The notes below the pieces were generated by a model. That model was not told where the DNA came from and searched no databases. It worked only from the letters and a program-made list of their open reading frames with translations. Below are positions 46,459-56,331 of a stretch of DNA of 64,000 nt, piece after piece. Both the position numbers and the translations under genes were made by a program. Each line of letters starts with the position of its first letter. Position 1 is the stretch's first letter. This DNA comes from Cyathus striatus (Eukaryota; Basidiomycota; Agaricomycetes; Agaricales; Nidulariaceae), in contig JAOVFP010000007.1 in the NCBI GenBank assembly GCA_025738555.1, positions 1,550,001 to 1,614,000 of the forward strand. Reading direction: 5' to 3'.

Positions 46459-47212
46459 GGGTGACTTCCCGCTGCGTTTAGAATCCTAGAATAAATTTCT
46501 AAACACCTTAAGCAAGGTTGGCCGTACTGCCGTTGTCCTAATTCGTCTTAGCTGACAGCTGAGCTTAAAACTGACCCCATCCTAGATGCCAATCCGGAGG
46601 AGGCCTCCCAACCCCCCCTTCCAGTTCTAAACAGCACATTTTCGACCTCCGACGTCAACTGTCCCTGCAGGACCCTTTCATCTCAAGATTCCCAGTACCG
46701 TACTCCCTCCTCCACAATAGTGAAATCTGTAGCTTCAACAACAAGTTTCCAAAGTTTCCGTTGGGATTATTTGTTACAATAAAATATATAAAATTCTGCT
46801 TATATTTAACCTAATTGCTGACTGGATTCTAGAGAAAACAATTGAGATTGTTAATGAACTTTCATGAAATTCTGACAGTTATGTACAAGACACAGCTCAA
46901 ACTCCAGAGAAAGAAGTATATAGTATTACTATCAACATGTACAATGATGTAGATATTCGTACCTTACGTGGCAATGCATTCGTGAAGCTGTACATTCATG
47001 ATATCCATAGTAATAGTCAATGTACTCAGGAAAGAGGTGTGAAAGCAGCATATGATAAGATAACGATCACGCTCAGGGATTTTGGAATTGACGTTTGTGA
47101 TCTGAGAGAAGGTTGTGTTATGGTTAGAAACTCAAACCTATTTTTTCCGAACACCACTCGCTTAAGGTTTAGAAAAATAATCTAGGATTCTAAAACCAGC
47201 GGGAAGTCACCC
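46459..47212. mobile_element. Nested MITE-like element with GGGTGACTTCCCGCTG ends
   Basis: Inverted repeats of about 50 bases (GGGTGACTTCCCGCTG, then TTTAGAATCCTAGA) with ACT on both sides as a 3-bp duplication. The 754-bp interior has an 82-codon ORF (46937-47185) ending just inside the right repeat, with no known motif; it could be captured host sequence. A Harbinger-type element is possible. Confidence 0.7.
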
Positions 47213-47787
47213 ACTGTCAGGTTTTAATTCAGATCGAGTACAAGTCAACAGTTCAGGTGCAATTCAATTCGGTATGTCAAAACTATATACTATTTCTGGT
47301 ACTTCTGTCTGATACACTGCCCTGTCTGTGGGGGGGAAGAATGCCCGTGCAGCTCCTGGTGTTTCTTTCTCTCCTCGCTCATCTATATACAATTACTCAA
47401 TGCTTATTTTACAGTTCTCTATCTATGGTACTTTCCTACCCATATGGTAGCTTAGTTCTAGGTCCGGAGTGAGTCAGCGCGGAGCACCGGCCCATGTGTG
47501 TGCAGCCAATCATATGGTGCTACCACATTCATTATCTATTGTGCTATTGTGACAGTGTGCACACATGCGCGTGCTTCCATAAGCACCTTCCTAATTCGGA
47601 AACCGTAGCAGTGATGTGTGATGTGTTCCCACTTGGCTTGCCGCTTCCTCTATAACTCATCATTGTGTCATCGCTGTGCCTGTTTCTTCCATGCATTACA
47701 TTCTCTACATCAGCATCTGATAATCTACCGCTTTCACACCCCTCCTGGTACCTGGTTATTGGGTCTAGAGCTCAGGTACATTGTCAA

Positions 47788-50700
47788 GGGGCTACTAGAT
47801 TTTGACGTTGCCCGGATTTTGACATTGCCGTGGCGTCACCAGTGAGGCAACATCAATTCTCGCATGGCAACGTCACAGCAACGCCAATGCAGCAAAGTGC
47901 CCGTGAAGAGGTGGTAAGTCGGGACATTCATAAGCCATACTCTCTCATACTCTTCACATATATAATTTACTTATGTCTGGAGATCCAAATGGCAAGCCAG
48001 AATTCACATGTACATTGGGTTGTTGCGATGTGGGGTTTTTCAATTAAGTGTGGGAAATACTGTTGAACAAAAAATATTGTGAAAAAAAATACATAGTTTT
48101 TGGGTCAATATAATTGTTATCATGAGATTTAGGGACACTTATAATGACATTTTAGCCCGCAAATTGCCCTTGGGGCTTCTGTTCTTCATCATGCGAAGGT
48201 TATTTTCCCACGCTTTCGCGATGCGCGGAGACTTCAACAACATTTGCTAGACCCGTACTATAAACATATACATCATGAATATCATAGAAAGTGATTTATG
48301 CACTATCTCTTATTAGTTATAAATTCAGATTTCTTATGCCACTAGTACCAATACTAATGAAGAGCTTAACAATGTAATTCTATCACTTCTCTGGGTTGAT
48401 TGACTTAATGACAGTGGAATGTGTTGAAAATTTAACTTATATAAGCCCCTATGTACACCATAGAAGTACATTAAGTCACTTTGATAATGTGTATCTACTT
48501 ATTTTACTATCTAGTAAGTATTATTGAAGAGTCTCCGCATGGTCAGCAAGCGTGGGAAAACGCATCAATGTAGTGTGATGCGTGATGGCAACGTCAGCAA
48601 CGTCACAGGCAACATCTGGCAACGTCACAGCAATGTCAGCTATGACGCTCCGTTTGATCAAAAACTCACCGTACCGTAGTTCGGCTGCTGTAGCAAAGTG
48701 CATGCCGTAGCATTGGACATTTCATGTTTTTTTCAGCTAATTCTTATGTTTTCGATATAAATATACATTGTATGATATGCTTACACTATTATGACAAAAA
48801 TATACGCCTGGAAAGTCTCTTTTTCCGGTCGTTTCACATGTCAAAGTTGTTTTCCCACGCTTACGACCATGCGGAGACTCTTCAATAATACTTGCTAGAC
48901 AGTAGAATAAATGCATAAATATTATAGAAAAGTGAGTTAATGCACTTCTATGGTATACATAAGGGCATATACAAGTCAAATTTTCAACACATTCCACCGT
49001 CATTAAGTCAATCAACCCAGAGAAGTGATAGAATGACATTGGTACTAGTGGTGTAAGAAATCTGAATTTATAACTACTAAAAGATAGTGCATAAATAGCT
49101 TTCTATGATATTCATAATGTATATGTTTATAGTATGAGCCTAGCAAATGTTGTTGAAGTCTCCGCACATCGAGAAAGCGTGGGAAAATACCCTTCGCATG
49201 CGATACAACACGAAAAACAGAGGCTTCAAGAGCAATTTGCAGGCTCAAATGACATTATAAGTGTCCCTAAATATCATGATAACAATTAAATTGACCCGAA
49301 CGCTATGTATCTCACGATATTTTTTGTTCAACAGTTTTTCCCACACCTAATTGAGAAGCCCCACATCGCAACAATCCAATATACATGTGAATGCTGGCTT
49401 GCCATTTGGTCTCTGGACATAAATAAATTATATTGTGAAGAGTACAAGTGAGTACTGCTGATCAAAGGTGGACTGACAGCACTGTAAGATTGCTGTAGGT
49501 CACTTCAACCAAGTGTGGGAAGGGCGTGGGAAATAGTGTTGAACATAACATTTCGTGAAGTAACATAGCTTTCGGAGACTATTTTTTGTTATGATGAAAT
49601 TTAGGAACACCTATAATGGTATTTGAGCCTTTAAATTGTCCTCAAAGTCTCCGCTTTTCGTGTTGTTTCGCAACGAAGGTTTTTTCCCGCACTTTCTCAA
49701 TGCACAGACTTCAAAAATATTTGCTAGGCCCGTACTGTAAATATATACATTATGAATATCATAAAAAGAAAGTTATGCACTAATTTTTATACCACTAATA
49801 CTAATGCTAATGAAGAACCTAACAATACACTGTCATTCTATCACTTCTCTGGATTGATTGACTTAATGACAGTGGAATTTGTTGAAAATTTGAATTGTAC
49901 AAGTCACTATGTACACCATAGAAGTACATTAAGTCACTTTAATAATATGTATCCGTTTTTTCTACTGTCTAGCAAGCATTATTGAAGAGTCTCCGCATAG
50001 TCAGCAAGCGTGGGAAAACAACTTTCACATGCGAAACGACCGGAAAAAGAGACTTTTCAAGCATATATTTTCGTTATAATAGCTTAATAATATCATATAA
50101 TGTATACTCATATGAAAAACATAAGAATTAGAAGAAAAAAACATGAAATGTCCAATGCTACGGCATGCACTTTGCTACAGCAGCCGAACTACGGTACGGT
50201 GAGTTTTTGATCAAACAGAACATCATAGTCAGCAATGTCATGCAACGTCTGGCAATGCAAGCAATGTCAAGCAACGTCATGGCAACGTCAATTCTCAGAT
50301 TGGCAACGTCAGGCAACGTCACAGGCAATGTCAAAATCCTTATTTTCAGATTTCTGTAACTTGTATAAAAATGAGTAGAGTGCATGTATCTCTACCAATC
50401 TTTACTTGTTATTAGTAATAGTATATATCATAAATTTACAAAACTACCAGCCAGCTAAAATCTAAATAATATTAGAAATGTTGTACACAAGTGACAAAAT
50501 ATATGTATTTCACTGTGGGATTGTAAGTATTATTTGTTTTACCCTCTCCCCACCCCCCATCCAGTGGTAATATATATTATTAAAATGAAAGAACATCCAT
50601 CTTGTGCAATCCTACTTATTTATTGTATTTATTACTAACTACACAGTGGGAATTGAACACAGGACCTCAGCACTAATATATGTAGCAACATCAAAAATAA

Positions 50701-50792
50701 ATAAGCAACATCACGCAACGTCACACGCAACGCCAGGCAACGTCACCAAAGCAACGTCAAAAACCGGGCAACGTCAAAATCTGTAGGCCCCG
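47788..50792. mobile_element. Composite element with GCAACGTC arrays and tripled internal module
   Basis: About 3 kb, ends GGGGCYTAC then AGATTTTGACGTTGCCC, with TTGTCAA on both sides (47781-47787 and 50793-50799), a 7-bp duplication (8 bp with one mismatch). Subterminal GGCAACGTCA repeats lie at 47795-47890 and 50230-50780. A module of about 570-610 bp occurs three times: 47991-48560 forward, 48835-49445 inverted, 49500-50060 forward. A 110-bp hairpin partner pair (48620-48730 and 50130-50240) brackets the last two. No transposase was found. The module contains no long ORF in any copy. Confidence 0.75.
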
Positions 50793-51921
50793 TTGTCAAG
50801 TCGTCATTGTACTGTTTCCATTCTTTATCCTTTGTTCTGAGTACATGTCATGCTGTTTTTATAGGGTCTCGTCTGATACTTTTGGGTCAGCTATAGCACG
50901 TCGGTTTATAAAATAAAATAAGTATAGTATTTGTTTAAAGGTTTTTAATTCAGTTGCTGAGGCGGAGCATATTTTTATAATAGATGTTATATCCCTTGAT
51001 AGTTTATGGGAGGCTACACGGGACCTCAGTCCCTCCCCTTGGTGTCCGACTCAACGCCTCAGTTTGAAATCTCACAAGTATGAGATATAGAAATTAAATA
51101 AAGTACGTGCTATTCATTTACCTGCATATCAGAGTGTTTGCATATTTCCCTTGGGGCGAATCATGGAGAGATGTTGGGCCAGAAAGTCCAAGTCCAAGGG
51201 GTACTTTATTATATAACCCTGTCCACACAGTGAATAAGACTAGAGGAATGGTTGCAATTTGATCATAGGACCACCCAGCTGGAATCTATTTATTTCATAT
51301 CAGGTCGGTGAATACCTTGATGAATAAGAGTTACAGCTCTGACCTTAGCGGTTCTATCAGCAGGGGAGGTCGCATACTGTTGAAATCCACTGTTACGGTT
51401 CGTGAAATCACTTTGGAAAAAGCTGTAGAATTTTGTGTAAATGAAACGTTGATCTAAATAATGTTATATACTAACACTTTATCGCCTTTTGAAAAACCCT
51501 GAACACCTTCTCCTACTTCCACAACGTCTCCCGCGATGTCCAGTCCAAGGATTGCTGGAAATGTGACAAATCCGTAGTCGTGTTTCTGAAGTTTCCAGTC
51601 AATCGGGTTAAGGGCGGCTGCCTTTATCTTCACGAGAAGCTCTCCGGCAGCTAGTCTATATATTTCAGTTGTCCGAAGTACGAAGTCGCCGCCTACGCCT
51701 TCTAAGAAAATAGCTTTCTGCTGAGACATGTTGGTACGGGTGGGAGATGTGTTAAATTATTTAAGGATACTATGATTTCTTCCCATACGCTTTATATACG
51801 GGCAGAGCAAAGATAAGATCTTGTAAGCAATGTATTCCACGTAGGGACTAACACGGATAAGACCGTTTCATATCCGGATAGTAACCGACGGATACGGATG
51901 TACCACGGATGGGTAGCCGAG

Positions 51922-53092
51922 ACCAATGGGGTGTCTTCCGAGCAATTTGCGAAAGTAACCTATCCCATCACCCCGTAGGAAGTGGCTGTGGCAGCTCGCG
52001 GAAATGGAACCGGTTGCCGCATCGTCATGTGACTTCGACGCGTACGCGTATCAAGTCTTTGACTTTGACTTTTCGCTCGGGCATTGAAAACACAAATTAC
52101 ATATCTCAAAGGACTAAGCGGTCTATTACTGGCTTGTCCTCTTTCAAGCACATTCCATCGTTGTCGTCAAACAAGAGATGGCTTTGACTGTCAAGTTTGT
52201 CGCTCGCTTCGCTCTCCACTTGCATCTTTACTTGAAGGTCTTCAATCAATCCTACAGCTTGAAGAGTTTTTTGATCAAGATCTTTGTGTATATCCAAACC
52301 GCCACCTTGATTACTGCTATGGGCGGAAGCGGACTCAACCTTAAACACTGTACAAGGTACGTTGTTAACTTGTAGAATTCGATGAAGAGTTAGACTGCCT
52401 AGCCCTCCTTCGGCACACGACTATGTAAGTGCCAAGATGGAATATAAGAATAAATCCTTAAAGTTCGGCAATTTATCTCCAACGATTGGAATGTGCATCT
52501 GTGGCATCCTTCTCGTATATGACAAAGGACTGATCAATTCCATAGCTTGAACATGGCAGTATAATATATACATGCATATAACTACAGTAAGTATAACTAT
52601 GTTTTTGCTTCTCCACTTTTGGAGTAAATTTTAATGTACTTGTTGATCTTTCTCTTTTGTGATAAGATATGTAGCAACTTTGGAACATTCTGACCAACAA
52701 TTAGGGAGTAGTTCATCTTTCATGCAGAATATCCATTGGCAGACATTTTTATGTCAAGAAAACAGGAAAGGTTAGGGTACATGAACAATGATTAATGATG
52801 GAAAGAGTGATGATATTATGTATGTTAAAAAGGGTTAGAAGGAAAGAAAAGAAAAAGATCTACAGGTACATTAAAATAAGGAACGAAACAAAAATGTAGT
52901 ATCTACTGTAAAGATAATAATTTCAATGTCCGAGTGACAAGTTAAACTTCAAGACTTGGAGTCGATACGGACTTGCTTACTGCAACTTGCGAGTGCGTGC
53001 ACGGTAACCGTTTCCGCTCGTGGCCACAGCCACTTCCCACGGGGTGATGGGATAGGTTACTTTTGCGAATCGCTCGGAAGACACCCCCTGGT
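51922..53092. mobile_element. Element with about 100-bp inverted repeats upstream of the reductase gene
   Basis: The left end (GGGGTGTCTTCCGAGC, then TTTGCGAAAGTAACCTATCC and GGAAGTGGCTGTGG) is repeated in inverted form at 52985-53092 with few mismatches. No target duplication could be fixed. The interior has an 80-codon minus-strand ORF (52106-52348, LDIHKDLDQKTLQAVGLIED...) of protein-like composition but unknown family. The right half is AT-rich and empty. The left end is about 190 bases upstream of the reductase start codon. Confidence 0.65.
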
Positions 53093-53333
53093 TTGCTAGA
53101 GTTTCGTTTACCACACACTAATGCCCAGGCTCCCGCTCACGAACTCTCATGTCTTCTCCCCCCTTCCACAGGCCATACCATAAGTTTCATAGAGCTGCGA
53201 TAGATACAGGCGCTTCCGTGAAAAAATACCAGTGCATCTGAAATAACTAGGACATACAAATCAATATGCAAATTCCTAATTCTGATTATCTCTTGTAATG
53301 CACGCGACATAGGATTTAAATACCCGATCATTC

Positions 53334-53700
53334 ACTATTGACCTCTCTTGGCTATACGCTTCAAGTCTACAATGAGATCATCAATAAATTCCTGCGGTAC
53401 ATCTCTACCGAAGCTATTCAAGTCCTCCCCGAATGCGCTACCTAACATTCTTAGCCATTGAAGAGATTATTGCGCAACCTTTCGATCCTTTCCAAGACAT
53501 TGATAGGGAATGGTAGCCGGAACCCGAAGGGGATACGGGCTTGAAGGTGCGCCATTGCCGCCTATGGAAGGACCGAATGCCTTGGAGATGGGCCGGAACG
53601 ATGAAGTGGTCGCGATTCCTCAGTAGCGATCATCTTCAAAGTTTGGAATGTCAACTCTGATTCAAACATCAGAATAGTGTATGGTGGTGGGGGTTATCGT
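53334..53700 (-). pseudogene. C-terminal remnant of an unknown gene
   Basis: On the minus strand, a short coherent frame reads LQWLRMLGSAFGEDLNSFGR then DVPQEFIDDLIVDLKRIAKR and stops at 53334-53336. Upstream, in another frame, FPINVLERIERLRNNLFNG looks like a continuation, suggesting an intron or a frameshift. No start or known domain is visible. The style (amphipathic helices near a C-terminus) would suit an F-box/LRR-like host gene but that is a guess. Confidence 0.35.
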
Positions 53701-53859
53701 AGCATCCAACTTTATTAATAACATATAAATACAGCCGCGTGATGCTAGTATAAAGAGCTGCAGCATACAAAGAGAGGTTAAAGATCCCATACGAGAGACT
53801 TACCGATGCGCTTCAGAATCACCGACCAATTATAGATCACGTGACCGCCCAAACGCACA

Positions 53860-54480
53860 GACCACCTCATCTCATCCCAAACGACGACGAAGCCACCACG
53901 CAAGTCCCCACGAAACCATTCTCCCATACCACGACAGAGTAACCATGCCTTCCTCTCCTTTATCGACCACCCCCCACGTCCTCCCACAATCCCCACAAAC
54001 GCGTATTTCTCGCCCAAGAATTCGACCCTCAGAACTGTTGAAGTAACCCTCAATCCCCTCACAGCTAACAGCCGCCGCTTGACTCAACTCGTCCTTCTCC
54101 CTTCTCCCTAGCCTTTCCTAACGCGTCCGTGTAATCTTGATCCCTATGCTGATGTATCGGTTCCTGGAGCTTCGTAGGACAGGAAGTGGTGGGATATGAC
54201 GGGTGTGGATTGGGAAGGGCCAGGGGAAGAGGAGGTATGTGAGGGATAGCGATGAGAGGGCGAGCTATTAGAGCGCTATTTGAAGAATTCTTGGGTTGGG
54301 GGAGGCACAGGTCGTAGGTTATACTGCGGTTATCTCTTGCGCTCAAGTACAGTGGCGATATCGTACGTTTGCGTTCTCGAGACGCTAGAGATCGAGCATA
54401 AGCGTGAGGGAGAGAGGCAGTTTAATTCACCTTCCAGTCCCTCGAAATCTTCACGAAATCGCCGTTTCTGAACGTACCGG
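53860..54480. repeat. Inverted relative of the GC-rich segment at 44.3-45.0 kb
   Basis: Minus strand carries the same ordered landmarks as the plus strand at 44270-45000. The deduced peptides share SITYDL.LP.P, PLPLA..NP, KLQEPI-like spacing and R.ESSG near the end, then C.GIEGY. Both copies have frame breaks. It is either a decayed two-member gene family or an uncharacterised dispersed repeat. Confidence 0.45.
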
Positions 54481-56331
54481 TGCCCCTCTCAAACATGGGT
54501 TGATGCATCTCCTCTCCTCCTCCTCCTCCTCCTCCTCATGAAGCACGCTGCACCTGTGGCGAGTTCTCTTCTGACCTATGAGCTCTCACTCAACTTCGCA
54601 AACGTGGGCCTGGAAAACGTTCTCTGTGAAGGTAAGTAGTAAGTCAAGCCAACTCGGCACAGGCGCCAAGTTCGAATGCGAAAGCAGGGGAATAGAGACG
54701 AGGAATGAACAGCCCATATGGTTAGACTTGTCAGCCAGTGGAGTGCCGCTGACTAGGAGGCTGTTTGGTGTCAGGGTAACGAGGGTGCTTGCCAAGGCGA
54801 GGAGGGGGAGTTCCAGGGAGGAGTGTGCGTTCCCTGGTGATATGGGTGGCCTATGAACTGGGAGGAGGGTGTTGTTTCCTGCTGAGGCGGCAGGATCGTG
54901 TGTGGAGTTAGATAAGAATGTAAGCGTGTGGGAGAGGAAAGAGAATGTTGAAGAGGGGAGGGAGATGGGAGGGAGAATGTAAGAAGATATGCCGGCAAGA
55001 GTGAGGCGAGAAGACGAGGAGAAATGGGAACGGGGGACGGGGGACGAACAGTGTTTGAGCTTGAGCTTGAAAAAGTGGCGGCATGAATGAACTACTGAAG
55101 TCGATTTGCTGTCGTGTTCCAGGAAATGAATGGGATAGATGTGTCCCCTGAAACTGTTATACGTATAGATTAACCGTATGTCGTAGATGTAGTGAGAGGA
55201 AAACACGCACTGCTCATTCTCATCCTCCCAATATTGCCCTTCCTTCGATAATGTATCAGCCTAGAAGTTTCCTCTATCGTGGAGCTTGAGCTTGGGGGCT
55301 TGTCGGTATAGAGTGCTACTTCTATGAGCTATGTGGGCATGTGCGTTCCACAGCGAGTGGGTGCTTTCTAGAGAGTGCTGGGCATATGGGCTTGTTGGTG
55401 CACCGCCCTGCAAGGACTGACCTTTGTCTGTGAAGCGTGTGAGTGTGACGAAGGTCGAGGGAGAGAGGGAGTGGAATAGGATTTGGGAGAAGGGAATTAT
55501 GGAGGGGAAGGGGACGAATTAATGAAGGGACGGGCGACGTTTGTGGTGGAGGTGCCAGAACGTGCTAGTACTGCTCATTCTTGCCCTATCCTAGCCAATC
55601 CTGGCCTTCCTTCGATAAAATATCAGACAAGTGTTTTATAGCAGAGAGAAATGTCGAGCCGTAGTGCCTAAATCGTAGAAGTAGAGATCACGTTGAGAGC
55701 GGAGAAGAGTAGTCACCTAGGAATCCAGGAAGTTCTGAGAACAAAGACGAATATAACTTGTACAAGTCTGTCTCTCAGAGTTTCTGTCTTCCCAGCGTTC
55801 CAATTTGATATATAGAATAGAACGTCCAGTGGTGAGAGAGGAAAAGTGACTTGGAGAGGTAGTAAATCGCAGAGGAGAATGATGAACAAATGATGAACAC
55901 ACTGAGCGGAAGCGAAGGCGGCGTGGACGGGAGGTGCCGAGCGTGTGATTCCGGCGTCGCCAAGCCATCGGCGCCTTACGGCAATTTAACACACTTTATC
56001 ACCGTCGCTATCGCTGTCTCTAGCACTATCTCTTTTCTTCCTAGTTCCGATTTGTATGCAGTCATAGGAAGGCTCGACTTTTGAGAGGAACTACTAGAAC
56101 TTAAATTCCAAAGTGATATTGAACTCTATCTAATGAATAAAAATACATCAAAGTCATGAAATGAAAAACAACATCGTAACAATCCAAAAAAAAAAGGTGA
56201 AAAATCTGAAACAAAGAGGTGATTTACAGAATTACTGATTTCAGTTATTCAGACTCTGGGAATTTCTCAATGTTTCTGTGTGCACAATTCTAAGGATGTT
56301 AAACTGGCACTTGTAGTTCCTCTGCCTCTTT
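54481..56331. other. Gene-free stretch with local duplications
   Basis: A CTC trinucleotide run lies at about 54510-54538. The phrase CTGCTCATTCT...CCTTCCTTCGATAA..TATCAG occurs at about 55210-55255 and again at 55570-55625, so the interval holds a diverged tandem duplication of about 360 bp. GAGCGTGTGATT occurs near 55939 and again near 61509. The 206-aa minus ORF at 54586-55206 is Ser/Leu/Pro-rich without a motif and is not called. Confidence 0.4.

Larger units (their letters stand above)
46248..51131. mobile_element. 4.9-kb insertion block in the reductase gene (host of two nested elements)
   Basis: Begins TGATGTACTTAGTG, ends TTTACCTGCATATCA, and is flanked by GAGT (46244-46247 and 51132-51135), a 4-bp duplication supported by exact restoration of the exon. 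Without the two elements nested in it the block is only about 1.1 kb. TG...CA ends and a short duplication would fit a small LTR-type or solo-LTR element, but no paired LTR was found; class unresolved. Confidence 0.75.
45561..51729 (-). pseudogene. Medium-chain dehydrogenase/reductase gene split by a nested insertion
   Basis: Exons 51476-51729, 51344-51422, 51132-51285 joined to 46202-46243, 45736-46136 and 45561-45680, all with GT-AG introns of about 53-65 bases, give one open frame of 349 aa. It starts MSQQKAIFLEGVGG, followed by the GroES-like fold (LNPIDWKLQ..., GLDIAGDVVEVGEGV, GDKVFFQ), then the nucleotide-binding fold (TPIVIFGGTSSVEQ, where the usual glycine of SVGQ is Glu), SLGATHLIDR and a C-terminal VEVLPNGL. 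It resembles the zinc-independent quinone/enoyl reductase branch that uses NADPH. A 4884-bp block (46248-51131) splits exon 3. Removing it with one GAGT duplication copy restores NTPIVIF exactly. No other lesion was seen, so the insertion may be recent. Confidence 0.85.

Noticed and set aside
54586..55206. 206-codon minus-strand ORF
   Set aside because: Ser/Leu/Pro-rich composition and no recognisable domain; likely chance openness in biased sequence.
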